From: Bacteroidota bacterium
Lineage (GTDB): Bacteria > Bacteroidota > Bacteroidia > Bacteroidales > Bacteroidaceae
Length of the DNA: 21,756 nt
Assembly (NCBI GenBank): GCA_023415545.1
Contig: JAEZKJ010000093.1
Span: 1-21,756 of the forward strand
Direction: 5' to 3'
The position numbers were made by a program, and so were the translations under genes. This document shows, in pieces, positions 1 to 7,192 of this stretch (its first letter is position 1; every line of letters starts with the position of its first letter). The notes under the pieces were generated by a model that made no database searches, was not told the DNA's origin, and was given only the letters and a program-made list of their open reading frames with translations.

Positions 1-63
1 TTATGTTTTTCATAGTATTAGATTAAAGGTTTGATAGAGTAATTGTTTGTGATAAATCATTAC

Positions 64-87
64 TTCGAAGCAGAAGTGTCTGCTGAA
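64..87 (+). other. Imperfect hairpin, tail of an unseen upstream transcript
   Basis: AGCAGA (69-74) and TCTGCT (79-84) form a perfect 6-bp stem with an AGTG loop, extended by TTC (64-66) pairing with GAA (85-87) across a 2-nt bulge. It sits just before the terminator at 92-121, so it probably belongs to the 3' end of a transcript entering from the left. Reading frames 2 and 3 stop at 32-34 and 24-26, so an upstream CDS may end there, but too little is present to say whether the upstream unit is a protein gene or an RNA. Confidence 0.3.
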
Positions 88-91
88 AAAA

Positions 92-121
92 TAGAGAGGG
101 ATAATATCCCTCTTTATTTTT
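92..121 (+). terminator. Rho-independent terminator of the upstream unit
   Basis: AGAGGGAT (95-102), loop AAT, ATCCCTCT (106-113): an 8-bp perfect stem extended by three further pairs (92-94 with 114-116, one G-T), followed by a T-rich tract up to 121. This separates whatever lies to the left from the repeat array and the yqgE gene. Confidence 0.8.
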
Positions 122-127
122 ATACAA

Positions 128-227
128 TCATGATTATTGAATTAAGTTATCATGATAATCGATTTAAGTTATCATGATCGTCGAATTAAATTATCATGAT
201 CATTGAATTTAGTTATCATTATCAGCT
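128..227. repeat. 22-bp tandem repeat array with palindromic core
   Basis: Four contiguous 22-bp units at 128-149, 150-171, 172-193 and 194-215, plus a decayed partial unit from 216. Each full unit starts TCATGAT, and each contains the palindrome ATCATGAT across its left boundary; the units end in TTA, so most junctions read TTATCATGAT. The middle of the unit varies by a few bases. Because 22 is not a multiple of 3, a repeated peptide is not the reason for conservation. The 22-bp period places the palindromes about two helical turns apart. The array lies between a terminator and the yqgE start, 133 bp upstream of that start. Confidence 0.85.
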
Positions 228-359
228 AATTGTATGACCGTGTTAATGATTCGATAAACATCAATTATATTTACAATAAATAAGAAATATTTTAAATAGA
301 TAATAGTCAAAATATAGTTTATTTTTTTTATATTAGCATACAACTATTGGAAATGAATT

Positions 360-950
360 ATGGATATGAAGATTTTTCAAATAGAAGCTAATGAAGTTGT
401 TCCTAAAAAAGGAAGAATTCTCATTTCATCACCATTCTTGATGGACTATAATTTTAATAGATCTGTTATTCTAATAGTACAGCATGGAGATGAAGGAAGC
501 ATGGGTATAATTATTAATAAAGGATTGATATATAATATTACGCTTAACGATATATTCCCCAATATCAATTCTAAAGTAAAAATTCCACTTTTTAGAGGTG
601 GACCAATAGATAAGGATTCACTCTTTTACCTCCATAAATTAGATTTTGTCCATAATTCCATACCATTAGGTGGTGGAGTTTATATTAATGGTAACTTTAA
701 TGACATTATGGATTATATCTCGGGAGAGAATTATAAAAGTAATCTCATTAAGTTTTTCTGCGGGTATGCAGGTTGGAAAAAGGGACAATTGGAAGATGAG
801 ATTAAGAATAACAGTTGGATCGTAAGTCCCTGTAAAAATCACCTTATTTTTGATGACAAACCTAATGATGTTTGGAATATAAGTCTTGATACTTTAGGAG
901 GAAAATATAGTATTTGGTCAAAATATCCAAAATATCCTATATTGAACTAA
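360..950 (+). CDS. YqgE/AlgH family protein (UPF0301, DUF179)
   Basis: A 196-aa protein that fits the YqgE/AlgH family: a conserved N-terminus (KGRILISSPFL at about 18-28, then RSVILIVQH and GSMGIIINK), a central FRGGPI segment (about 78-83) and a C-terminal FCGYAGWKKGQLEDE segment, all hallmarks of DUF179. The family was once described as a transcriptional regulator of alginate synthesis, but the molecular function is not settled and no DNA-binding motif is visible. ATG 360 and ATG 366 are both possible starts. No clear promoter is seen; TATATTTA at 266-273 is one mismatch from the -7 consensus. It converges with the GNAT gene, the two overlapping by 4 nt at their stop codons with no T-tract terminator between them. 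Confidence 0.9.
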   Translation: MDMKIFQIEANEVVPKKGRILISSPFLMDYNFNRSVILIVQHGDEGSMGIIINKGLIYNITLNDIFPNINSKVKIPLFRGGPIDKDSLFYLHKLDFVHNSIPLGGGVYINGNFNDIMDYISGENYKSNLIKFFCGYAGWKKGQLEDEIKNNSWIVSPCKNHLIFDDKPNDVWNISLDTLGGKYSIWSKYPKYPILN

Positions 951-1480
951 CCTTTTGGGTTAATTATCTGGGCTACTATAACGTTAAAGTATTTTCCATA
1001 AGTCTTTCCCCAATCAAAAAGTGTAGCCGACTCTTTATATCCACATTTGGCAAACAGTTTTCTGCTTGCCAAATTTTCTTCAGCTATATATGCATATAAC
1101 ATGTGTATACCCAAGTTCTCAAAACAATGTTTGTTGAATAATGTGAGGACCTTTTCACCTATGCCCTTATTTCGATACTCAGGATGAATAATGATACCTA
1201 CTTCAGCTCTATTAGCGAAAGGGTCATAAATGCAAATATCTACTATGCCGATAACTCTTTTCTCACTATTCTCTGCCAACAGGCGTAACTGTCTATCGTC
1301 AAATAAATTATTGGTGCAACTCTCAATAAAGCGTTTCATCTGATATCTGGAATATGGGCCAGCAGCTTCTGAATTGCTTACCCATTGTTCAGCAGTATTC
1401 TCGAATGCAAGCAAACAATCCAGGTCTTCAGGTTCAGGAGCCCTTAGAATAAATTGTGATGTTGAGAGTTTACTTATCAT
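947..1480 (-). CDS. GNAT family N-acetyltransferase
   Basis: A 177-aa GCN5-related acetyltransferase that would transfer acetyl from acetyl-CoA to an unknown amine. The acetyl-CoA pyrophosphate-binding loop is visible as HPEYRNKGIGEKVL (motif A, Q/R-x-x-G-x-G), preceded by AEVGIII (beta 4) and followed by NLASRKLFAKCGYKE, the usual motif B. The opening FILRAPEPEDLDCLL resembles RimJ/SpeG-like proteins, though the substrate cannot be read from sequence. ATG at 1480 is chosen; an in-frame TTG lies at 1492, but ATG 1480 leaves a single base after the upstream stop, the usual tight operon spacing. It is the last gene of a recR operon. Confidence 0.9.
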   Translation of the reverse strand: MISKLSTSQFILRAPEPEDLDCLLAFENTAEQWVSNSEAAGPYSRYQMKRFIESCTNNLFDDRQLRLLAENSEKRVIGIVDICIYDPFANRAEVGIIIHPEYRNKGIGEKVLTLFNKHCFENLGIHMLYAYIAEENLASRKLFAKCGYKESATLFDWGKTYGKYFNVIVAQIINPKG

Positions 1481-1481
1481 A

Positions 1482-1928
1482 TCATTTTTCAATATCCAGT
1501 TCTGTAACTATTTTATTTCTATTAGGAACGCAAAACAGAGAAGCTACTAATGCCATCGATGCACATAACAATCCGGTTGTTTGCATTGTCATATAGTAGA
1601 ATGAAATATTTAATATAGTAGGTATAAATAGTAGTGCTAAACGAATTTCACTCCACTTCTTATAACTTTTTAAAGCTTCATCGATTGATAAATTTGGTAA
1701 ACGTTTGTTTAATGAAACAGAGAAAAGTTTTAAAGCTAAAGGGATGAAAATAACAGATAGAAGTATCCCTATAGTATAAAGGATATATTCCATTAGTTTA
1801 TCGCCTGCATAAATTCCCTCTTGAAGTAGGTTGCTTTCATATAGTGGTATTAAACACAATGCTCCTACCCAAAAAAGGGAGTACTCTATTTTCAAAGTAG
1901 ATAATAAGTTGTCTATTCTATTTTCCAT
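1482..1928 (-). CDS. Small polytopic membrane protein, function unknown
   Basis: A 148-aa protein not recognised beyond being an integral membrane protein. Four hydrophobic segments are visible, about residues 17-33, 46-69, 96-112 and 116-133, separated by a lysine-rich polar loop (about 73-95) that probably faces the cytoplasm. No catalytic motif or signal peptide is seen. It starts 4 nt after the recR stop and ends 1 nt before the GNAT start, so the three genes are almost certainly one mRNA. From memory this middle gene accompanies recR in Bacteroidales, but a link to DNA repair is not implied by its sequence. Confidence 0.8.
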   Translation of the reverse strand: MENRIDNLLSTLKIEYSLFWVGALCLIPLYESNLLQEGIYAGDKLMEYILYTIGILLSVIFIPLALKLFSVSLNKRLPNLSIDEALKSYKKWSEIRLALLFIPTILNISFYYMTMQTTGLLCASMALVASLFCVPNRNKIVTELDIEK

Positions 1929-1932
1929 TATA

Positions 1933-2550
1933 TTATTTTGTTGTATTAAATGGGATTCTATTTATTATAGAACGTCCTAAGGTTATTTCGTCTGCATATT
2001 CCAGCTCATCACCGATAGATATACCTCTGGCAATGACTGATAGATTAACATTTATGTCGGAAAGTTTACGTGAGATAAAGAAATTGGTTGTATCTCCCTC
2101 CATTGTAGTACTTAATGCAAGTATTATCTCTTTAACCTCCTCGCTTTTTGCTCGTTCCACAAGACTATCTATTTCAATATCCGAAGGTCCTATCCCATCC
2201 ATTGGAGAAATTATACCTCCTAGAACATGAAAAAGTCCGTTATATTGTTGTGTAGCCTCAATAGCCATTACATCACGTATGCTTTCAACAACACATATAG
2301 TAGATCTATCTCTTAATTTGTTTGAGCAAATAAGGCATACTTCTGTATCGGATATATTGTGGCAAACTTTGCAATATTTTATCTCGTTTTTAAGCGTAAT
2401 TATTGAATTACCAAAAGATTCAACATCTTTTTTATCTTGTTTAAGTAGGTGAAGAACAAGTCGCATAGCTGTCTTCTTTCCTATACCCGGTAATTTTGCA
2501 AACTCTTCTACAGCTTTCTCTAGTAGTTGGGAAGAATATTGATTGTTCAT
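1933..2550 (-). CDS. recR: Recombination protein RecR
   Basis: A 205-aa protein of the usual RecR length. RecR forms a ring-shaped DNA clamp that works with RecO (and RecF) to load RecA at gaps. Domains in order: helix-hairpin-helix LPGIGKKTAMRL (20-31); C4 zinc finger with Cys60, Cys63, Cys72 and Cys75 (CxxC-x8-CxxC); a Toprim domain beginning at CVVESIRDVMAIE with the HVLGGIISPMDGIGP segment typical of RecR; and a C-terminal GISIGDELEYADEITLGRSI segment matching the family Walker-B-like end. First gene of the three-gene minus-strand operon, with its own -7 box at 2575-2582. Confidence 0.97.
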   Translation of the reverse strand: MNNQYSSQLLEKAVEEFAKLPGIGKKTAMRLVLHLLKQDKKDVESFGNSIITLKNEIKYCKVCHNISDTEVCLICSNKLRDRSTICVVESIRDVMAIEATQQYNGLFHVLGGIISPMDGIGPSDIEIDSLVERAKSEEVKEIILALSTTMEGDTTNFFISRKLSDINVNLSVIARGISIGDELEYADEITLGRSIINRIPFNTTK

Positions 2551-2574
2551 TTAAAATCAAGTTATAATAGAGTG

Positions 2575-2582
2575 CAAACATA
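2575..2582 (-). promoter_or_regulatory. Promoter -7 box of the recR operon
   Basis: On the minus strand this reads TATGTTTG, an exact match to the Bacteroidota -7 consensus TAnnTTTG, followed by C as often seen. The start point would be near 2568-2570, giving a leader of about 20 nt before the recR ATG at 2550. No clear TTTG -33 box is seen at 19-21 bp spacing. Confidence 0.7.
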
Positions 2583-2624
2583 AAAAAATTAAGTGATTTT
2601 GACTATTTTTACAGCAAAAATAAT

Positions 2625-4091
2625 ATGAACGGAATATATATACTGTTAATAATTCTCCTTTATTTCTCTATTCTTCTTATTGTATCGCATATAACAGGAA
2701 AAAATAGTGGAAATGCAGCTTTCTTCCAAGGTAATAAAAGTTCACCTTGGTATATTGTCTCTTTTGGTATGATTGGTACATCCATTTCAGGTGTTACTTT
2801 CGTGTCTGTTCCCGGTATGGTTAGTTCAATTGACATGACTTATATGCAAACCTGTTTTGGTTTCTTTTTTGGTTATATAATAATAGCTAAGATATTACTC
2901 CCACTATATTATAAATTGAACTTAATATCAATATACACATATTTAGGTGACCGAATTGGGAATAGAGCATATAAAACCGGCTCCTCATTCTTTCTTCTTT
3001 CTAAAATTGTCGGTGCTTCTGCTCGTTTATACTTAGTAACTCTTATTCTACAGGAGTTTGTATTCAAACAATTTTATATACCTTTTCCATTAACTGTATC
3101 TATTATCGTTTTATTGATTTGGTTATACACCCGACGTAGTGGTATACGAACAATTGTGTGGACTGATAGTCTTCAAACCCTATGTCTTCTTTTAGCCCTT
3201 GTCCTTATTCTTTACCAACTTTCAACGAATATGAATTTGGGTTTTATGGATACATTAAATGTGATAAAAGAGAGTCAACATAGTAAGATATTTGTTTTTG
3301 ATGATTGGCACTCAAAACAAAACTTCTTCAAACAATTCTTTAGCGGAATATTTATAACCATTGTCATGACAGGTCTTGATCAAGATATGATGCAGAAAAA
3401 TCTTTCATGTAAGGATTTGAAGTCTGCTCAAAAGAATATGTATTTCTATGGTTTATCATTTGTTCCCGTAAATTTTCTATTCCTTTCTTTGGGAATATTA
3501 TTGCTTCTTTTCGCATCACATAGTGGAATAACGATACCCCAATCAGGTGATGAAATTTTACCTATGCTAGCCGCTAATGGACATCTTGGATTTATGGTTC
3601 TTATCCTATTTACCATAGGAATTATAGCTGCTGCATTTTCTAGTGCAGATTCTGCACTAACTGCACTTACTACAAGCTTTTGTGTGGATATATTAGATGT
3701 ATCTATACTCGATGAAAACAGTGCAGAGAAGAAAAGGAAGAAAATACATTTTATAATGGCTCTAGTTTTTATTGTGTGCATTATACTTTTCCGAATTATA
3801 AATAATAAGAGTGTTATTGATGCTATATATACCATTGCTTCATATACCTATGGACCTCTTTTAGGACTTTTCTGTTTTGGATTATTCACAAAACTTCAGC
3901 CAAAAGATAAATTTGTACCATATGTTGCTATCTCATCACCAATACTTTGCTTTATGATTGATACGCTAATATATAATCATACTGGTTATAAATTTGGATA
4001 TGAGATGTTAATGTTCAATGGATTTATTACTTTTGTAGGATTATGTTGTTTAAGTATTAAAACAAGAAAGAATGGATATTACAAGTGCTGA
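2625..4091 (+). CDS. Sodium:solute symporter (SSS family)
   Basis: A 488-aa polytopic protein with about 13 hydrophobic segments spread over its length, as expected for the SSS family (PutP/SGLT fold). The family opening is clear: a first membrane helix, then NKSSPWYIVSFGMIGTSISG and FVSVPGMV, where the broken first core helix lies. A later helix carries AAAFSSADSALTALTTSF, matching the serine-rich sodium-site (Na2) helix of SSS transporters. The substrate (sugar, amino acid, nucleoside or other) cannot be read from sequence. It diverges from recR across a 74-bp gap, and its 3' end overlaps engB by 20 nt. TATTTTTA at 2604-2611 is a one-mismatch -7 candidate. Confidence 0.92.
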   Translation: MNGIYILLIILLYFSILLIVSHITGKNSGNAAFFQGNKSSPWYIVSFGMIGTSISGVTFVSVPGMVSSIDMTYMQTCFGFFFGYIIIAKILLPLYYKLNLISIYTYLGDRIGNRAYKTGSSFFLLSKIVGASARLYLVTLILQEFVFKQFYIPFPLTVSIIVLLIWLYTRRSGIRTIVWTDSLQTLCLLLALVLILYQLSTNMNLGFMDTLNVIKESQHSKIFVFDDWHSKQNFFKQFFSGIFITIVMTGLDQDMMQKNLSCKDLKSAQKNMYFYGLSFVPVNFLFLSLGILLLLFASHSGITIPQSGDEILPMLAANGHLGFMVLILFTIGIIAAAFSSADSALTALTTSFCVDILDVSILDENSAEKKRKKIHFIMALVFIVCIILFRIINNKSVIDAIYTIASYTYGPLLGLFCFGLFTKLQPKDKFVPYVAISSPILCFMIDTLIYNHTGYKFGYEMLMFNGFITFVGLCCLSIKTRKNGYYKC

Positions 4092-4668
4092 GTTTGTTAT
4101 CAGTAATACTAAAATTGATAAATGTCCCAAAGAGGGATTTCCAGAATATGCTTTCATAGGTAGATCGAATGTAGGTAAGTCTAGTTTGATAAATATGCTT
4201 ACTAAAAAGCCTAAGTTGGCTATGACCTCTTCTACTCCAGGAAAGACTTTGCTTATAAATCATTTCCTAATTAATAAAGAGTGGTATTTGGTCGATCTTC
4301 CAGGATATGGTTATGCAGCCAGGGGCAAGAAAGCTGTTGATAAGATACAGAAAATTATTGAGGATTACATCCTTATGCGTGAAGAGATGACTTGTCTTTT
4401 CGTGCTTATAGATATACGTCTTGAGCCACAACAAATCGATTTAGAGTTTATGGAGTGGTTAGGAGAAAATGGTGTTCCTTTTGCTATAATATTCACAAAA
4501 GCAGATAAACTGACTATCTCTAAGGTTAAGAGTAACGTGAATAGTTATTTAAGAAAACTTTCAGAACAGTGGGAAGAACTTCCTAAATATTTCATCTCCT
4601 CTTCTGAAAAGAAAACCGGAAGAAATGAAATATTGAATTATATTGATGAGATAAATAAAGGCCTATAA
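4072..4668 (+). CDS. engB: Ribosome biogenesis GTPase EngB/YsxC (YihA)
   Basis: A 198-aa TRAFAC-class GTPase of normal family length; YsxC/YihA proteins are needed for maturation of the large ribosomal subunit. Motifs: G1/P-loop GRSNVGKSS (30-38), a G2 region STPGKT, G3 DLPGYGYA (starting Asp75), G4 TKAD (142-145) and a G5-like SSSEKKTG segment. GRSNVGKSSLIN and DLPGYG are diagnostic for EngB within the Era/Obg group. The start ATG lies inside the symporter's last codons, so the two are translationally linked; the unit ends at the terminator 4691-4730. Confidence 0.96.
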   Translation: MDITSAEFVISNTKIDKCPKEGFPEYAFIGRSNVGKSSLINMLTKKPKLAMTSSTPGKTLLINHFLINKEWYLVDLPGYGYAARGKKAVDKIQKIIEDYILMREEMTCLFVLIDIRLEPQQIDLEFMEWLGENGVPFAIIFTKADKLTISKVKSNVNSYLRKLSEQWEELPKYFISSSEKKTGRNEILNYIDEINKGL

Positions 4669-4690
4669 ATCCTTTTATCATATATAAACT

Positions 4691-4730
4691 AAAAAAAGAG
4701 GTTGCTTAACAGCAACCTCTTTTTTTTTTA
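4691..4730. terminator. Bidirectional terminator between engB and spt
   Basis: GAGGTTGCT (4698-4706), loop TAAC, AGCAACCTC (4711-4719), flanked by seven A on the left and ten T on the right. The A/T tracts make it work for both converging genes; the spt stop codon (4728-4730) lies inside the T tract. Confidence 0.95.
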
Positions 4731-5915
4731 TTTAATTATATCTAGATCTTTGAATATTTTTGTCAACTGCTTAACAGCAAAATCAACTTGTTCTTTAGTA
4801 TGAGTTGCCATTAAAGCTACTCTCACTAATGTATCTTGTGGAGCACAAGCTGGTGGGATAACAGGATTAATAAATATACCTGCATCAAAAGCAAGTTTAG
4901 TAACTTCAAATGTTTTGTCAGTATCATGAACATAAAGAGGTATGATAGGACTCTCTGTGTCACCAATTTCAAAACCTGCATCACGGAATTTACCTAGTGC
5001 ATAGTTAGTAATATCCCAAAGTTTCTCAAGACGTACAGGCTCATGTTTTAAAATGTTTAGAGCTGCACGAGCTGCTGCAGTAGCAGCAGGAGTATTACTT
5101 GCTGAAAATATATATGAACGTGAATTGTGACGAAGCCAGTTTATAGTGTCTTTATCAGCAGCAACAAATCCACCAATCGAAGCAAGTGATTTAGAGAATG
5201 TACCCATTATAACGTCTACTTGGTCAGTTAGTCCGAAGTGGTTACAAACTCCTCTACCATTTTTACCGAAAACACCTAGACCATGTGCTTCATCAACCAT
5301 TATTGAAGCGTTATATTTCTCTTTTAATCTTACTATTTCAGGAAGATTAGCTAGATCACCCTCCATAGAGAATACACCATCAACAACAATAAGTTTTACT
5401 GACTCAGGTTTACATTTCTGTAACTCCTTCTCAAGAGCAGCCATGTCATTGTGTTTGTATTTTAGTTGTGTAGAGAAAGAAAGACGACGGCCATCAACTA
5501 TTGAAGCATGGTCTCTATCATCACATATAATATAATCGTTTCTATCTGTTAAACATGATACAACACCCTCATTTACAGTAAAACCGGTTGAATAAACCAA
5601 TGCATCCTCTTTTCCAACAAATTCAGCCAATTCTTTTTCCAACTGAACATGAAGATCTAGTGTACCATTAAGGAAGCGTGATCCTGCACAACCTGTTCCA
5701 TATTTACGAGTAGCTTCAATCGCTGCATCAATAATTCTCTGATCGTAAGTAAGACCCATGTAAGAGTTAGAACCAAACATTAGGACTTTTCTACCATCCA
5801 TTGTCACTTCTGTATCCTGTGCACTGTCTATTTCGCGAAAATAAGGATAAACGCCTCTTTCCATGTACATCTGAGGCAATCTAAATTTACTTAATTTTTC
5901 CTGTAATAATCCCAT
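4728..5915 (-). CDS. spt: Serine palmitoyltransferase / 2-amino-3-ketobutyrate CoA ligase family enzyme
   Basis: A 395-aa PLP-dependent alpha-oxoamine synthase. It closely resembles, from memory, the Bacteroides enzyme annotated as KBL but shown to be serine palmitoyltransferase, which condenses serine with an acyl-CoA to begin sphingolipid synthesis. Visible: MGLLQEKL start, GTGCAGSRFLNGT substrate loop, the aspartate of DEAHGLG that contacts the PLP ring, and the PLP lysine Lys242 in TFSKSLASIGG. A KBL role (threonine breakdown) cannot be excluded from sequence alone. ATG 5915 is preferred over an in-frame TTG at 5936, as the family begins MGLLQEK. It is transcribed head to head with a lipid kinase gene and has a -7 box at 6015-6022, giving a leader of about 95 nt. 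Confidence 0.88.
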   Translation of the reverse strand: MGLLQEKLSKFRLPQMYMERGVYPYFREIDSAQDTEVTMDGRKVLMFGSNSYMGLTYDQRIIDAAIEATRKYGTGCAGSRFLNGTLDLHVQLEKELAEFVGKEDALVYSTGFTVNEGVVSCLTDRNDYIICDDRDHASIVDGRRLSFSTQLKYKHNDMAALEKELQKCKPESVKLIVVDGVFSMEGDLANLPEIVRLKEKYNASIMVDEAHGLGVFGKNGRGVCNHFGLTDQVDVIMGTFSKSLASIGGFVAADKDTINWLRHNSRSYIFSASNTPAATAAARAALNILKHEPVRLEKLWDITNYALGKFRDAGFEIGDTESPIIPLYVHDTDKTFEVTKLAFDAGIFINPVIPPACAPQDTLVRVALMATHTKEQVDFAVKQLTKIFKDLDIIK

Positions 5916-6014
5916 ATTAAAGTATGTGTTTTGCAAGCAATAAATTTACTTACAATAGAATAATGTATAGATTTATAAAATACATTCTGATTTACTTTAG
6001 ACAAAATCAGGCTG

Positions 6015-6022
6015 CAAAGATA
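6015..6022 (-). promoter_or_regulatory. Promoter -7 box of spt
   Basis: Minus-strand TATCTTTG, an exact TAnnTTTG match followed by CAGCC. The start point would be near 6008-6010. A TTTG at 6053-6056 is too far (30 bp) to be the -33 partner. Confidence 0.65.
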
Positions 6023-6092
6023 ATAGTTTCATGAAATATTTATTCATTTTTTCAAAAAAAAACCTTCATTATTTCAAAAGTTACCATATTCA

Positions 6093-6123
6093 TTTCCCAT
6101 CTAAATGTTTTATGCTAAATTTG
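6093..6123 (+). promoter_or_regulatory. Promoter of the lipid kinase gene
   Basis: TAAATTTG at 6116-6123 matches TAnnTTTG exactly and is followed by CAG; TTTC at 6093-6096, 19 bp upstream, is a near match to the -33 TTTG. The start point would be near 6129, which rules out the in-frame ATG at 6031 and supports ATG 6154. Confidence 0.65.
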
Positions 6124-6153
6124 CAGCCATTGTTTTCAACTATTCGATCGGTT

Positions 6154-7191
6154 ATGATGATTAAGAAAAGAAAAATAATTTTTATTGTAAATCCTAAATC
6201 TGGAACTCAGAGTAAAAAAAATATAATTCATATTATAAAGGAACGTATTGATAAAAATGCTATCGATTATGTAATTGTTGAAACAAAATTTGCCGGTCAT
6301 GCCGTTACATTGGCTAAAGAGGCTGTTGATGAGGGCGCTGATGTTGTTGTTGCTATAGGTGGTGATGGTACTGTAAATGAAGTAGCTCGTTCATTAGTTC
6401 ATACAAATACAGCTTTAGCAATCATTCCATGTGGCTCGGGCAATGGATTAGCTCGTCATTTAAATATCCCTATGGATGCTAAAGGAGCTATTGATATAAT
6501 TAACAACAATGAAATTATATGTATGGATTATGGTAAGATAAACTCCAAACCATTTTTCTGTACTTGTGGTGTTGGATTCGATGCTTTTGTCAGTTTAAAG
6601 TTTGCCGGTTCCAATAAACGAGGTCTCTTAACTTATCTTGAAAATACTCTTCATGAAAGTCTTTCCTACGTTCCTGAAAGTTATGAAATAGAGAGTGAAG
6701 AGGGAACAAAGAAATATAAAGCTTTCCTAATTGCTTGTGCAAATGCATCGCAATATGGAAATAATGCATATATAGCGCCTCAAGCTTCTATTACAGATGG
6801 AGTGATGGATATCACAATTCTTGAACCATTTACTGTCCTTGATGTACCATCTTTGGCCTTTCAACTATTCAATAAAACTATTGACCAAAATAGTAGAATC
6901 AAGACCATACGTTCTAAAAAGATAAAAATTCATCGTTCATCACCCGGTGTAATTCATTTTGATGGTGATCCTGTTATGGATGAAAAAGATGTTGTGGTTG
7001 AAATTATTCCTTCCGGATTAAATGTTGTTATTGGTAAAATGAGAAAAGAGGAGATTCCAACCAACGTAATGCAACAGATGTTAGACTATTTCAACGGACT
7101 CTCTCCTATTGAGAAAGAAGTTTTTCAAAAAAAATACAAAAGTCTTTTTTATCTTAACAAGCAACTTTTAAAACGCAGAACTAAAAAATAG
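6154..7191 (+). CDS. Diacylglycerol/lipid kinase family protein (YegS/DgkB type)
   Basis: A 345-aa protein of the DAGK catalytic family, which phosphorylates a lipid hydroxyl with ATP; the family also includes sphingosine and ceramide kinases. Visible motifs: IFIVNPKSGTQSK near the N-terminus, the nucleotide-binding GGDGT at 69-73 within GGDGTVNEVA, PCGSGNGLARHL shortly after, CGVGFDA, and a C-terminal beta-sandwich ending HFDGDPV. A charged tail (SPIEKEVFQKKYK onward, about 30 aa) follows the usual domain end. The open frame extends upstream to ATG 6031, but the promoter at 6093-6123 and the family start (MIKKRKIIFIVNPKSG) indicate 6154 or 6157. Neighbours: divergent spt, convergent trmN6-like gene 1 nt away. 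Confidence 0.9.
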   Translation: MMIKKRKIIFIVNPKSGTQSKKNIIHIIKERIDKNAIDYVIVETKFAGHAVTLAKEAVDEGADVVVAIGGDGTVNEVARSLVHTNTALAIIPCGSGNGLARHLNIPMDAKGAIDIINNNEIICMDYGKINSKPFFCTCGVGFDAFVSLKFAGSNKRGLLTYLENTLHESLSYVPESYEIESEEGTKKYKAFLIACANASQYGNNAYIAPQASITDGVMDITILEPFTVLDVPSLAFQLFNKTIDQNSRIKTIRSKKIKIHRSSPGVIHFDGDPVMDEKDVVVEIIPSGLNVVIGKMRKEEIPTNVMQQMLDYFNGLSPIEKEVFQKKYKSLFYLNKQLLKRRTKK

Positions 7192-7192
7192 A

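Noticed and set aside
49..177. GTG-started frame across the left-edge hairpins (peptide with EAEVSAE-like stretch)
   Set aside because: It runs through the strong terminator and into the repeat array, has no family resemblance, and its composition fits chance.
948..962. Short TAACC/GGTTA hairpin at the convergent yqgE and GNAT stops
   Set aside because: Only 5 bp and no T tract on either strand; too weak to call a terminator.
2604..2611. TATTTTTA as promoter of the symporter gene
   Set aside because: One mismatch at the strongest base (G to A), no -33 partner, and the start would be only about 8 nt from the ATG; noted in the gene entry rather than as a feature.
6042..6060. TTTG at 6053-6056 (minus strand) as -33 box of spt
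   Set aside because: Spacing to the -7 box is 30 bp, well beyond the usual 19-21.
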